DNA of 64,000 nt from NCBI RefSeq assembly GCF_024166365.1, contig NC_064842.1:15719001-15783000 (forward strand), read 5' to 3'. Numbering within the stretch: the stretch's first letter is position 1; each line of letters opens with the position of its first letter. Under the pieces are notes generated by a model that saw only the letters and a list, made by a program, of their open reading frames with translations, was not told the origin of the DNA and did not search any database. Shown here piece after piece: positions 11,213 to 22,439 of this stretch. The position numbers and the translations under genes are program-made. Origin of the DNA: Elephas maximus indicus (lineage: Eukaryota > Chordata > Mammalia > Proboscidea > Elephantidae).

Positions 11213-11529
11213 TAACTTGGCTGAATTCATTGCGTCATTTGGAAGTGGATTTCCCATTGGTTACCAGGACGAGTGCAAGAGCATCCCCTTGTGTTCCTAT
11301 CATGGCAAAGAGTATTGCTGGCCCTTCTGGCTGGAGTTGCACGATCAGCAGACATGGATGTAAAGGACAGTTCTCTCAAAATGGATCAGAGATCTGTTAT
11401 CTATTAATATATGTCTTTGCCCAGTTACTGCTCATGTTGGATCCAGTTGCATATTGAGTGAATTCAGCAAGAGTTAGACTCCACAGCCCACCCCCACCGC
11501 TTGTTTATTAGAAAGAAATAGTATACTCC

Positions 11530-11590
11530 TAAGAGTTGCTATGAGTTGGAATCGACTCGACGGCACTGGGTTTGGTTTGGTTTGGTTTAA
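11530..11590 (+). repeat. AfroSINE 3' end
   Basis: Only the 3' end is present: 'gagttgctatgagttggaatcgactcgacggcactgggtttggttt', then repeated tttgg. Confidence 0.75.
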
Positions 11591-11869
11591 GAGAACCTCT
11601 GAGACAAGGAGTTTCAATTACATGGGAGGGTCTGTAGGAGACAGATGTCTTTGAAGGTGTTGAAGTGGTGTGGGCTTCATAGCTTAAACCACCTTGTGCC
11701 CTGTGACCCTGTGTGAACTTTACTTCCGCCGGCACGTTCTCACACACTGGAGCTGGTATCAGTTTCATCTAGTGCCCTGCCAGTTCCCTTCCACTGTTCT
11801 ATTCGCTTTTCCTTGTGTCTTGTCTGCTTGGCATCTGTGAGTCTTTGTCTTTGGACAACTTGTGCCCCT

Positions 11870-11935
11870 GTTTTGTTGATGCCCTAAGCATGTACTTACC
11901 TTGTTTATTGGGTAATCCGTTCCTGTGCTTGCATA
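11870..11935. repeat. terminal fragment of palindromic MITE-like family
   Basis: 'gtacttaccttgtttattggg' followed by 'taatccgttcctgtgcttgc' matches one end of the elements at 13171-13482 and 20288-20601. Confidence 0.5.
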
Positions 11936-11939
11936 CCCA

Positions 11940-12826
11940 GTGGTGGAGGAAACCGCACCTCTGGCCAGCACCTGACCAGCCAGATTCTCAGCCCTCAGGG
12001 TTACATTTTGTTGTGACCTGAAGCTTCAGTCTTTGATTCAGGCATTCCACTAAAAGCTGGGAGAAGCTGTGACCAGGCCCCATCCCTAGTCCGAGAAGGC
12101 ACTCAGGAGAGGGCCAGGGATTGAGTTCCGTATCTCACGTTGGGGAAGGGGATGAGGGTGGGGACAGTGGGCCGGGCTAACATTCACAATGGATCTCGAA
12201 GATGAGCATGATTTAAACAGATCAGGACCAGGCACACACGGTGAGACTTCAGGATTGGTTTTTACTTAGGAGCCAGACATGGGGGTTGTCACAAAGTGAT
12301 CAGTTATGAGGTCATCTCCAGGCCTGAGGAGCTAACCCTGGGGCAGTAGTCCTGGGGAGTCCCGTTCACTGGGGAGAGCAACTCAGAAGGCCTTGGGGTC
12401 AGAGGACTTACGGAGCAGGAGAGGAGGGATGCTAAGGTCAAATACCATCAGTAAGGCAGTATTGCCTAGGGCTACCGTCTGCTATACCCCAGCCACTCCC
12501 CACAAGTTTTAACAGGAATAGGAGTGCTTGGCAGTGAGTCTTAGAAAAGAGCCAACTAAAGCTGTCCTCAGCAGAGCAGGGGATATCTTCTCAAAGGAAG
12601 GGCACGTCCAGAGAAAGGAGTGAACCTCCACTGAGATCTCCAACGAGGTTCTGCTGGGATCTCGAAGCAGCCTCCCTCCCATGCTGCTGGCCAGAGGGAG
12701 ATGGGAGCACTGTGGACTTTTACTCCTGGTGCCACTCTTGGGAAATAAAGAACAGCGGCTTAGCCTAAAAGATTTTCAGGGACCCTGGAACTTAATGTTG
12801 AAAAAAGTTAACCATTTAAAGGGGGG
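11940..12826. other. unique sequence, no gene seen
   Basis: Moderate GC, no convincing exon, splice pair or repeat. The short ATG frame at 12681-12881 runs into the poly(A)-poly(T) tract and is not supported. Confidence 0.4.
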
Positions 12827-12865
12827 TACTTGGCAAAAAAAAAAAAAAATTTTTTTTTACTTGGC
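12827..12865. repeat. poly(A)-poly(T) insert flanked by an 8-bp duplication
   Basis: TACTTGGC at 12827-12834 is followed by 15 A and about 9 T and then TACTTGGC again at 12858-12865. The paired homopolymer between short direct repeats resembles two other sites in the window (31445-31467 and 35737-35755). Confidence 0.7.
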
Positions 12866-12977
12866 TTCATATCCAGAGTGAACAGATTATTTTTAATATC
12901 CTCATCATGTGCCAAGCACTATGCTAAACTTTCATTCTCATATCATCCCAGCAAACCTGAGGAATAAGTATGGTTTT

Positions 12978-13122
12978 CTCTGTTAACCCATTGCCATTAA
13001 GTCGATTTGGATTCATAGCAACCCTATAGGACAGAATAGAACTGCCCCATAGGGTTTCCAAGAAGCAGCTGGTGAATTCGAACTGCTGACCTTTGGTTAG
13101 CAGCTGAGCTCTTAACCAAACT
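12978..13122 (-). repeat. AfroSINE
   Basis: Antisense AfroSINE with 'ccattgccattaagtcgattt', 'agaactgccccatagggtttcc', and the antisense box B region 'tcgaactgctgacc'. Nearly full length. Confidence 0.85.
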
Positions 13123-13170
13123 GAAGCACAGAGAGATGGAATGACAGGCCCCGATCATACAGCCAGGAGC

Positions 13171-13482
13171 AGATAATCCAATAAGCAAAGTAAGCACAGG
13201 CTTACTTGTGCTTACTTGCTAACCTGTAGTGCCCAATTTCACATTTTTCACCACATCAAAGACTGCTTCTAGGTATGGCTGGCATCTCCCAGCTCCACAG
13301 CACCTTCCTACAGCATCAAAGCCTCCTTTCAAATGTACAGTCCCTGACGGGGTAGATTTTCCAGTAAGCAAGGTAAGCATGGGCTTACTTGTGCTTACTT
13401 ACTAATCTGTAATGAATAATTTCACATGGGTTTTGCTACAAGTAAGCCTGTACTTATCTTGCTTATTGGATAATCCACCCCT
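13171..13482. mobile_element. MITE-like element with palindromic termini
   Basis: Begins CAGATAATCCAATAAGC then AAAGTAAGCAC, and ends GTACTTATCTTGCTTATT then GGATAATC, so the ends are inverted repeats of about 27 bp. A third internal copy of the terminal motif starts near 13365 (cagtaagcaaggtaagca). The centre holds 'cacatcaaagactgcttctagg' and 'cctacagcatcaaagcctcc', shared in reverse with 20288-20601. No transposase is encoded. The transposon class is not clear. Confidence 0.6.
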
Positions 13483-13589
13483 GCACTTAGCTATTAAGTG
13501 GCAGAGTCAGAATTTTAATACAGGTCCTGACTTCAATCCTGGTAGACTAAAGCTTTTAGATAACTAAGAAATAAAATGAAATATTTGTT

Positions 13590-14255
13590 AGGTTCTGTGA
13601 AGTGTAAGACAGAGCTGTGCCAGCTCTGCTTTGTGATGCTGGGGCCAGGATTCGGCTTTCCAGCTGGCTCACTAAAACTCTGCCAGTAGAGCATGGTAGA
13701 GGGAGATTGCAAGTCCAGAGGAGGAGAAAGGGTTCGCTCCGTCCCATTGGCTTCCTGTGGGTTTCCTATGTGCTTCCAATCCCTCTGAGCATTATCTCAG
13801 TCCTAGTTCTTCTACCCAAGAGCAGCTGAGTTCAGTTTGCAGTTTTTCCTACACCTGTAGAAGCAGCCTCATCATGTACACCCCCTTTCCCACCAGAAAT
13901 ACTAGCACTAGCTGGACGATGTCTGGGTCCCAGGCCCATGGGACACCCCCTTCCATGTTCAGAGACACCAATACCAGCTCAGCAGTGCACCCTCCTCAGG
14001 CCTGTGTTTCGGCTCCAGGGGTCTCTAAGTTTCTAAGTTTTAGTGGGTCCAGCCTCTTTCCTTTATTCTCCCCATACCTAGAGATAGTAGCCGCTTCTTG
14101 CAATTGCTCATGCTACCTTTAAATTCCCTTTTTACTCTTTCAGTTACTAGTTAATGAGTTTTTACCAATGTAACAATTGCTTATATTAAATTTTCTCTGT
14201 TGAAACAACTGGTGTACTTTCTCCCTCCTGAGTGAACCTTGGCTGATACACAAAT
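13590..14255 (+). mobile_element. putative ERV-L-type 5' LTR
   Basis: The sequence ends 'ccttggctgataca' directly before a tRNA-Leu type primer-binding site, the position of an LTR end. It contains 'aaattttctctgttgaaac' and 'tggtgtactttctccctcctga', typical of old ERV-L/MLT2 LTR ends. The left limit is a guess. It carries no genes. Confidence 0.45.
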
Positions 14256-14275
14256 TGGTACCATAAATGGGGTGG
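14256..14275 (+). other. retroviral primer-binding site, tRNA-Leu type
   Basis: TGGTACCATAAATGGGGTGG: TGGTACCA is the complement of a tRNA-Leu 3' CCA end, and the following TGGGGTGG continues the match with one or two changes. Leucine tRNA priming defines the ERV-L group. Confidence 0.55.
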
Positions 14276-14279
14276 TTAT

Positions 14280-15760
14280 TAGATGCGATCATAGAAAGAG
14301 AAGCCGTACTATGGGAGACAGTACCCTATAACGGTCTTTGATTCAAAGTATGTACTATGTCCTGTAAGACAGAGCTTTATCCCTTCAAACTGTTAGCTCC
14401 CAGCAGGCACTGTAACCGAGTCACCAGTTGGCCATTTCACCTTTCTTTTAGGCCAGCTGCTAAGTGACAGGATATGTCATTAAATGAGTTAATTCCATGA
14501 GCATGAGCCCATTGCTGCTTTTCCTTTGATGTGAAATGACTTCCTTGATCAGAGTAGTGTTGTATGGAATATCTGGACAAGGAATAAGACATTCTGTAAA
14601 TTCATGGACGGTGATTCTAGCAGAAACGTTGTAAGCAGGGAAGACAAACCTATACCTCTGCCCTTTTCATGATGGAAAGGGTCCAATGCAATCAACCTGC
14701 CACTGGGAGGCTGGTTGGGTCCTCCATGGTTCATAATGGGAGATCAATATTGGTGTTTGTTGTTGGCAGATTAGGTAGCCAGTAGGTGGCCAGGTCAGCT
14801 TTGGTGAGGGGAAGTTCATGTTGTTGAGTCCATGTATAGCCTCAAAACTGCACCATGGCCACTTTGTTACATGAGCCCAATAAGCAAGCTCTGAGGTGGC
14901 TGGGAAGAGGCTGACTGACATCTCAGAACATGTTTTGTTCACCGGATTGTCAAGTGCCTCCTCTGCAGTGGATGCCCTTCAGTGGGCATTAACATGGGAC
15001 ACAAATAACTTCACATTCTGTGCCTGTTTGGAGAGATTCACATGCTTCTTCCCCAGACCTGCCTGTCACCAATCTTCCAATCATAGTCCTTCCGAATCCC
15101 TGGCATCCAGCCAAATGAAGCAAGGTAGATCCACACCTCTGTGGACAGACAAATGCGCCTCTTTAAGTTCTGCCCACTAGGAGGATCTTCTTTCACTACT
15201 GTCCTTCAGAGCCACCCTGGAGGGGTGCAGCTGTCCACTTCCTGTTGGTGCCAGCATATTGTGCAGAGCCATCTGTAAACTAAACCTGAATTTATTCCTC
15301 CTCAGTCAACTGATCACAAGGAACTTCCTATGAGGCCATAGGATTATGGGGAAAGAGGCACATTGTTAAAAGAACCTGAGCCACCTGCTTGTGCAACTGA
15401 CTTGTGCCTTCTGAACCTGCTTGAGCCTAATCTTTTAGGTATTATTTCCACATGATGAGAGATCGCTGCCGTGCATGCCAGCCCTGTGGCTTGGTAAGAA
15501 GATAGGTACATGCACAGCCACTTGAACCACGGTTAGGCATCCGGTTTCTACCAGAGACCGGTAGCAAGCCAGGAGAACAGTCACGTGCAGAGCAGCGCCG
15601 ACTTGCTTCAGAACCCTACAGGTCTGTGCCGTGATCCCGCTGGCGCTTGCCAGAGCTCCGTACAGCCTTCCTGTTGGCCACGGACACTTGGAATATTGGC
15701 GAATCTGCTGGATCCTAAGCGCAAGTGAAAGAGCAGCTTGCACTACAGCCTAGACTTGTT
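14280..15760 (-). pseudogene. ERV-L pol remnant, integrase region (antisense)
   Basis: On the minus strand, 14942-14667 reads a decayed integrase N-terminal/core region, including ELAYWAHVTKWPW, YLICQQQTP and WQVDCIGPFPS. Further down, toward 14300, the frame shows an ERWNGQL-like stretch and then NQRP-like residues, the usual order in ERV-L integrase. In a live provirus the enzyme joins viral DNA to the chromosome. This copy has many stops and frameshifts and no detectable gag or env, so it is a dead fragment. Its strand is opposite to that of the adjoining LTR and primer site, so the locus is rearranged. Confidence 0.7.
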
Positions 15761-15904
15761 GCAGAGGCCTCTCTTGCTCTAGTCCTCACTCAGAATTATA
15801 TACTTTATATATTTCTTTAAATTGACTTTTTTTTTTTTTAACCTAAATAAATTCATCCTCATCCTAAACAATGGTATCTGTGGTGGGCTGATGATATTTT
15901 TTCT

Positions 15905-16112
15905 AAAACCAAATTTGTTGCCGTCTAGTAGATTCCAACTCGTGATGAGCCCTCCCGTTTCAGGGTAGGACTATGCTCCATAGGGTTTTCAATGGCTGGG
16001 CTCTTATGCAAGTAGGTCACCAGGCCTTTCTTCTGTGCCCTGCTGGGTGGATTTGAACTGCCAACTTTTTGGTCAGTATTTGAGCACAGACCGTTTGCGC
16101 CACCCAGGGACC
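15905..16112 (-). repeat. AfroSINE (long-body subtype)
   Basis: Antisense copy with 'tctagtagattccaactcgtgatgagcc', 'ctccatagggttttcaatggc', 'aggtcaccaggcctttcttctg' and 'gccacccagggacct'. The subtype differs from the common one by the extra 'aggcctggtgacctgcttc' segment. Confidence 0.85.
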
Positions 16113-16511
16113 TATATTTTTTCTTACATATAGTAAATAAATATTTATATTTAAAGTAAAAAGTTTTCATCCAAACCAGCCTATAAATACCACTAGTAGT
16201 ACCTAGTCCACCATTTGTGAAACACTTTTCAGAGAAAACCAGAACAGGCACAGCTAAATCCACGGTATACTATATGATAAAAAAAAAAAAAAAGATTATC
16301 ACTTAAAAATATTTTTCTTAAAATCAATTTAAATATGACTCTGAGCCCTTGACCACCAAGCTGACAGGTCATTTAATTTCAGCTTTTATTAGGGTATTAT
16401 GGCAGATGTGCCATCCCACGGGTTCTTCTAGAACCGTGCCCTCCCCTATCACGAGGGGAAATCTAATTACCCTTCTCTTGAATCTGTAAATGGTAAATGA
16501 GTCAGATTGTT

Positions 16512-16687
16512 GCCATGAACTGGTGGCACAGTGGTGAAGAGCTCAGCTGCTAACCAAAAGATTGGCAGTTTGAATCCATCAGCTGCTCCTCAGAAACCTT
16601 ATGGGGCAGCTCTGCTCTGTCCTATAGGGTTGCTATGAGTCAGAATCGACTCAATGGCAATGGGTTTGGTTTGTTTGTTTGTTTTTT
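16512..16687 (+). repeat. AfroSINE
   Basis: Sense copy: 'tggtggcacagtggtgaagagctcagctgctaacc', box-B-like 'gtttgaatcc', 'atggggcagctctgctctgtcctatagggttgctatgag', tail 'gggtttggtttgtttgtttg'. Confidence 0.9.
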
Positions 16688-16696
16688 GACTCTGGA

Positions 16697-16912
16697 TGGA
16701 GTCCCTAGGTGGTGCAACCAGTTTAACGTGTTTGGCTGCTAACCAAAAGGTTGGATGTTTGAGTCCACACAGAGATGCCTCAGAACAAAGACCTGATGAC
16801 CTGCTTCCGAAAGCTCAGCTATTGAAAACCCTGTGGAGCCGGGTTCTTATTCAGACACACATCGGGTTGCTACGAGTAGGAGTTGGCTCGACGGCAACTG
16901 GTTTGGTTGGCT
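16697..16912 (+). repeat. AfroSINE (long-body subtype)
   Basis: Sense copy 10 bp after the previous one: 'ggagtccctaggtggtgcaacc', 'cagagatgcctcagaacaaagacctgatgacctgcttccg', end 'ggctcgacggcaactggtttggtt'. Confidence 0.9.
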
Positions 16913-17234
16913 CTGGATGGCATTGTGACCCCGCAGAATTCAGTTAAAGGGACATACATGGGCCATAAAAGGGGATGTAGCTTTTACTTGTTAGCTGAAG
17001 CCCTGAGCCCCTGTGTAAGAAGCCTGACTCCCCTGAGGCTTCCGTGCTGTGAGGGAGTCGAGCTACAGGTGAAGCCACACATAGACAGGTGCTGCATTGG
17101 CTCAGGTATCAGTCATGTAAGTGAGAGAGCCTTCAAATGATTCCAGACCCCAGCTGCAAAGTCACCTCAAACCTGAAATTCTTCCCAGCTGAGGCCCCAG
17201 ATATCCTAGAGTAGAAACAAACTGTCTCCACTGC

Positions 17235-17355
17235 TCCTTTTCAAAAGCTCTGACTCACAGAAGCTGTGAGTTTACATTAAAAAAAAAAAAAAAGTTGCTG
17301 TTTTATGCCACCAAGTTTGAGTGAGTGGTTTATTACACAGCAATACGCATAGTAG
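17235..17355 (+). repeat. MLT1/MaLR-like LTR 3' fragment
   Basis: 'gaagctgtgagtttacattaaa', poly(A), 'gttgctgttttatgccaccaagttt', 'ttattacacagcaatacgcatagtagac' resembles the 3' end of MLT1-group LTRs. Confidence 0.5.
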
Positions 17356-17453
17356 ACTCTTGAGAGAACATAGTGGTTACTCCTTGGTATCCATTCTCCC
17401 TTCTCATAGTATCTACCCCAGTTTTAACTTGGATACTACTACTACTCCTTTAA

Positions 17454-17622
17454 GGGAGCCCTGGTGGTGCAGTAATTAAGAGCTCAGCTGCAAATCGAAA
17501 GGTTGGCAGTTCGAATCCACCAGCCACTCCTTGGAAACCCTATGGGGCAGTTCTGTTCTATAGGCTCGCTATGAGTTGGGATCACTTGATGGCAATGGGT
17601 TTGGTTTGGTTTGATTTGGTTA
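17454..17622 (+). repeat. AfroSINE, complete
   Basis: Sense, one of the best preserved: 'gggagccctggtggtgcag', A-box region 'taattaagagctcagctg', box B GTTCGAATCC, 'aaccctatggggcagttctg', end 'gcaatgggtttggtttgg'. Confidence 0.92.
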
Positions 17623-17999
17623 CTCCCTCAAGCAGCCCATGTGTTTGGGAAAAGTTGGCTTCTCTCCAGGTTCTCAAAGTGCATAGTATGACTTAGGACC
17701 AAGAATGCCAACATAATCCCATTGTCTGGACACAGTAATTGGCTTAGGGGAGGGGCATACCTGACTCATGTTTAGCCAATGGTGCTGAAGAAGTTGTAAC
17801 CTACTAGCATCAGACCTTGTCTACATTCCGGAGGAGGGATAAGAATCAAGATCAGCACGAAGCTGATTCTTGTGAGTTGGAAGTCAGTCACACCTCCACT
17901 CTCCAACTTTTTCTTCCCAATTCTGACACCAGCCGTTCTCCCACAGTACTCTACTTCTCTGCTGGGTTGAATAATTTGTGGTAATCAGGGCTTTCTTTC

Positions 18000-18205
18000 T
18001 GGTTTGTTTCTGTTTGAACCCCTGCTGAGAATTTGCATTTTTAACAAGCTCCCAGGCAATGCTAATGTGTCTGGTTAGGGACCAATTCTGAGAACCACTA
18101 GTAGAGGTTCTCAAAATTTCTTAGACAAAAAAATCATCTGAGGATCTTGTTAAGATGTAGATTCTGATTTAATATATCTGAGGTGGAAATGCAAATTATC
18201 AGCAG
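18000..18205. repeat. two adjacent MER5/MER20-like hAT fragments
   Basis: 18000-18105 ends 'ttctgagaaccactagt' (a right end) and 18106-18200 begins 'agaggttctcaaaatttctt' followed by 'atctgaggatcttgttaag' and 'ttctgattt' (a left end). These are non-autonomous hAT-Charlie type elements. Class by terminal phrases only. Confidence 0.5.
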
Positions 18206-18774
18206 GGGTTTGAACCAGAACGAACCAGTTCGAAGCCCTTGTTGCAATGACCACACGGAACTCACAGACCATACTCAAATTACGTGATTTACTAGGGAAG
18301 TAACAGGCTACAACTCAGGATCAGGATCAACTTGGAGGCAACAGGATACAACTCAGGAGAAGACAGGGTACAGTTCATCAATCAGGACAGCTTCCAACCA
18401 AGACAGCTCTCAGTTCCTTCTCAGCCGTGCCCAGTGGCAGGTCCTTTGCCCAGACCTACTGCCACTGGGCCTCACTCCGTCCTGGCCTGTGTCCCACTTA
18501 GGCAAGCATTACAGCTATTTGGCTCTGCCAACAAGTGTCAGAGACACCCCACTCCACCGGCAAGCCTACTTCCCGAAAGTGTCCAGCTTTCCCACTCTGT
18601 GGGCCAGCAAGCCCACTGGGTAGAACTCTGATTGGCCCTGCCTCGGACACATGCCCATCTCTGGTTCCAGAGCTTCCAGACTAGAACAGACTAGGAAGAA
18701 AGGCCTGGCAATCTACTTCTGAAAATCAGGGAGTGAAAACCCCATGGATCACAACAGCCTGATCTACAGCCTAT

Positions 18775-18872
18775 CATGGGGATGGCGCAGGACCAGGTGG
18801 TGTTTTGTTCTGTTGTGCGTGGGGTGGCCATGAGTTCTGGCTACTTGATGGCAGCAAACAACAACAAGCAAG
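18775..18872 (+). repeat. AfroSINE/RTE 3'-end fragment
   Basis: 'gggatggcgcaggaccaggtggtgttttgttctgttgtgc', then 'ggtggccatgagttctggctacttgatggcagcaaacaacaacaa' in sense orientation. Confidence 0.65.
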
Positions 18873-19389
18873 AGAGAAGGTTCTCTGGGTAATTTTACTG
18901 CCAGGACTCTTAAACTGAGGCTGCCCCATGGAGGGAGAGAACCTGTTGGCAGAGACAAGCAAAGATGAAAGATGGAAAGACAGAGACCTAAGAGTGTTGA
19001 GTCCCACTTTGAGGGTCTCTGCAGCTCTTTCTCCAATCCAATGAGTTATTCCCAGGATCCTTCCCAACTGCTGAGCCAGTAAATTCCCCTTTTTGTTGAA
19101 TTTCTGTGAACTGCAAACAAGCATCCCTGCTAATATAAAGGTAAACTATAAAGGAGGCTGCTAGGATCAGACACTTATTCCATAGTTCATCGAATTTAAG
19201 ATGTCCTTAAAAAAAAATTTTTTTTTTATTATAAAATATGCCATTATTTTATTTGCCACTACGAAAGGAGAAAATACTGTGAAACAAGCTGTGACAAACC
19301 ATTGATTATAAGATCTGTCCCAGTTTCAGAAGCATGACGATGTGAAAAAAAAAAATGTACTTCTAGAACTTCCGAAATATGGTAGCCCT

Positions 19390-19500
19390 GTGTCCTTGGT
19401 TGAGTTGCTTAATCTCTGTGAGCCTCTGTGTCCTGTCTGCAAAGCATGGGTGATAATACCCACCTCACGGGATTGTTGCAAGGATTAGAACTAGTAGATA
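19390..19500 (+). repeat. MIR fragment
   Basis: Sense MIR: 'ttgagttgcttaatctctgtgagcctctg', 'gataatacccacctcacgggattgttgcaaggatta'. Confidence 0.65.
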
Positions 19501-19915
19501 CAAGGTATCTATATACAAGTGTTCTTAGCAGCATTATTCATGATAGCCAAAAATTGGAAATAACCTAAATGTCCATCAACTGATGAATGGATAGACAAAA
19601 TGTAGTACATCCACACAACTGAATACTATTCCAAGAGAAAAAGGACCGAACTACTGATATGTGCTATGACCTGGATGAACCTTGAAAACATCATGCTACG
19701 TGAAGGAAGTCAGACACAAAAGACCACACACTGGATTATTCCACTCACTTGAAATGTCCAGAAAACACAAATCTATACAGACAGAAAGTAGATTAGTGGT
19801 TGGCTGGGTCACGGTCAGGGAAGAATGAGGATTAACAGTAAATGGGCATGAGGCATCTTAATTAGGGTGAGGAAAATGTTCTAAAACTGATTTACGGTGT
19901 TGGGTGCACAACTTG
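19500..19915 (+). repeat. L1 3'-end fragment (sense)
   Basis: 'agcagcattattcatgatagcc', 'aatgtccatcaactgatgaatggat', 'gtgaaggaagtcagacacaaaagacca' and 'gtgttgggtgcacaactt' are L1M 3' terminal phrases. Confidence 0.7.
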
Positions 19916-19921
19916 GTACCC

Positions 19922-20128
19922 CAAAACCAAACGCATTGCTGTTGAGTTGATTCCAACTCCTAGCGACCCCGTAGGACAGAATAGGACTGCCCTGTAGGGT
20001 TTCCAAGGCTGTAATCTTTACAGAAGCAGACTGCCACATCTTTCTCCCTCAGAGCAGTTGGTGGGTTTGAGCTGCCAACCTTTCGGTTAGCAGCAGAGTT
20101 CTTTAACCACTGCATCACCAGGGTTATA
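19922..20128 (-). repeat. AfroSINE (variant with extra 3'-half segment)
   Basis: Antisense: 'gctgttgagttgattccaactcctagcgaccc', 'gtttccaaggctgtaatctttacagaagcagactgccacat', 'ggttagcagcagag', 'ccagggtt'. Confidence 0.88.
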
Positions 20129-20287
20129 ACTTGGTAAGTTAACTAAAAATTCATTGAAATGGGTGGCTTATACAATATATAAAATATGCCTCAATAAAGT
20201 TATAAAGAAAAAAGGATGAAATGTCTAGATTTGTTCCTGAACATGGTGGTTGCTTAAGAAATGCCTGGTTTTCTCAGATCGGCTCAG

Positions 20288-20601
20288 GGTCAGATTATCC
20301 AATAGGTAAGGTAAGCACAGCGCTTACCTCTCACCATTGCGACTGTTCACTACAGGTGAGTAAATAAGCACAAGTAAGCCTTTGCTTACCTTGCTTACTG
20401 GGTCATCTGCTCCTGTCAGGGATGGTAAAATTTGAGAAGAGGCTTTGATTCTGTAGGAAGATGCTGTAGGGTTGGGAGACAGACAGATGCCAGCCACACC
20501 TAAAAGCAGAGCCTTTGATGTGGTGAAAAAAGTGAAACTGTTCACTACGGATGATCTGGTAAGCAAGGTAAGCACCGTGCTTACCTTACTTATTGGATGG
20601 T
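20288..20601. mobile_element. MITE-like element with palindromic termini, second copy
   Basis: Begins CAGATTATCCAATAGG then TAAGGTAAGCAC. An internal copy of the terminal motif in reverse lies at 20380-20412 (gcttaccttgcttactgg). It ends with a near-perfect 34-nt hairpin at 20560-20593: arm TAAGCAAGGTAAGCAC and its inverse with one mismatch. The central part (caaaggctctgctttta when reversed) pairs with the centre of 13171-13482. No coding capacity. Confidence 0.6.
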
Positions 20602-20871
20602 CAGCCTCTGATTGTAACTCAGATTCCTAAATCGAGAAAATGGGCCTTTCCTGGTCTCATGGAAGGGAGTTTTCTCTTTTTCTACATCCTGTTACAGGAC
20701 CTCCCCAGAGGGTAGGGAGAAGAAATGCTACTCTAGAAACTATCCTAGCCTGGAGACAGCAGAAGACAGCGCCTCAGTCTTCAAGGAGTAAAATCTTAAG
20801 ATTTCAGGAGGCTGGAAAACCTCAATGCCCCTACCTCCAGTCACCACCACCATCATGCACACAAACTAAGA

Positions 20872-21062
20872 GGTGTTGTTGCTGTGTGCTGTCAAATCGG
20901 TTCCGACTCATAGCGACCCTATACGACAGAGCAGAACTGCCCCATAGGGTAATATTTATGGGAGCAGATGACAGGGCTTTTCTCCCACAGAGCAGCTGGT
21001 GGGTTCGGACCTGAGACCTTTCGTTTAGCAGCTGAGTGCATAACCATTGCACCACTAGGGTT
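20872..21062 (-). repeat. AfroSINE
   Basis: Antisense: 'tgctgtcaaatcggttccgactcatagcgaccctata', 'agaactgccccatagggtaat', 'gcagctggtgggttcggacctg', 'accattgcaccactagggtt'. Confidence 0.88.
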
Positions 21063-21064
21063 CA

Positions 21065-22190
21065 TTACTAAGAGATTATTGACCCACAATTTCCCGGATC
21101 TGTCCTGGAGTCAGTAAAAGTTCACAGAAAAACCAGAAATATAAAGAAATAAGACTGATTCCACCCACTTCGGGCGGCTTGCAGAGCGTCTTCCAGTCAA
21201 TCTCACCCTACATTTTTCCACTTTCCCCTCATCCTCCAGGGTCATGGGCTTCGAAACTGGGTATCAGAATAGTGACCCTTGGGCACGTCAAGATCCTCAG
21301 ACACTGTCCAAAATATTTGACCACAATCCCAGAAAGACATTTCTTAAAAAGCTTTCCAGCAAGGGGCTTGGAAGTCCCCACACATCTCCCTGGGGAAGAC
21401 ATCCTGGTCCCAAGCACCTCTTGGAAAGGTAGCTTCTTGAACCCAGCTCCCAGGCTCGGGGTGGGCTCTGTTAGGCCTACTGGAAGTACAGGGCCACCTG
21501 GCCCCAGTGGGCTGGAAAGAAATGTGAGCCTTGGGGTCAGGGAGCCTACGATATATCCCAGACTCCCTTGCACTGGCTGTGTGACCTTGGGCATGAGACC
21601 AAACCTTTAGGAGCGGCAGTTCCCTCACGGGCAGAAACTTCCCTCTCCCGGGCCTGCTGTGAGGAGTAGTGAAATATTCTGGGGGACCACATCCCTGAAT
21701 GGAGGGCACCTAGCAAAGCCAAGTTCCTGCCCTCAGCTCCTTCCTGGCACTCTCTGAGGCCACAGGTAGACCTGGCTGCTTTGTATTTCCCTGGGCTCCA
21801 TTTTAATCACAGAAATTACATTATCAGCAAGCCATCAGGCCTGCCCCTTGATGATGACACTTTTACTTTCCTTGAGATGCTGGGAGTCACACCTGGAGCC
21901 CGGCAGCAAAAACCCTGCCTTTTGAGTGGTTTGGGGTACAAACCATTCACAGCTTAGCTGGGTCCTGGGCCTTCCATTACCAACGGTGGGTGCAAGGCCT
22001 GCCTGGTCCTGGGGACACGGCTTCCTCCACTAGCCACTTTTGTGTCCTCCACTCTCACAAACCCTTACCTGACAGGGAGGAGACCAGCAAGGCAGGAAGG
22101 GGATCCTGCCTCCTTCCTGGGCAGGGCTATGGGGCACAAGCACAGATGTGGGGCCCTGTAGGGCAGGGAGGCCAGCTCAAGTGCCAGACC
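21065..22190. other. unique, moderately GC-rich sequence
   Basis: Frames of up to 143 codons occur on both strands (21179-21610 plus, 21709-21344 minus) but they overlap each other, have no family resemblance and lack supporting splice or polyadenylation signals. No gene is called. Confidence 0.4.
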
Positions 22191-22350
22191 TGGGTTTGAA
22201 TGTGCACTTCACCACCTGCCAGCCAGTGACCTTGGGCAGAGCTCTTAACCTCTCTGAGCCTCAGTTACTCTGTAAAATGATGACAGTTACACCTGTCTCC
22301 CATGGTTATTGCCGAGATATTCTGTGTAAAGTCTGAGCACAGTGCCTGGT
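22190..22350 (+). repeat. MIR, nearly complete
   Basis: Sense MIR: 'gacctgggtttgaatgtgc', 'agtgaccttgggcagagctcttaacctctctgagcctcag', 'gcacagtgcctgg'. Confidence 0.8.
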
Positions 22351-22439
22351 CCTATCTTAAGGCGAGGGAAGTGGGGCTGGTAGAATAGGAAGAGGGAGAA
22401 AAAAAGAAAAGCCAGAGAGAGAAAGAGAGGGAAATGCTA

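Noticed and set aside
17454-17530. tRNA gene
   Set aside because: The A-box and box-B-like words belong to the tRNA-derived head of an AfroSINE. No cloverleaf with a proper acceptor stem was seen here or in the other copies.
18332-18631. 99-codon plus frame
   Set aside because: No homology or splice context recognised; flanked by MER5-like and AfroSINE pieces.
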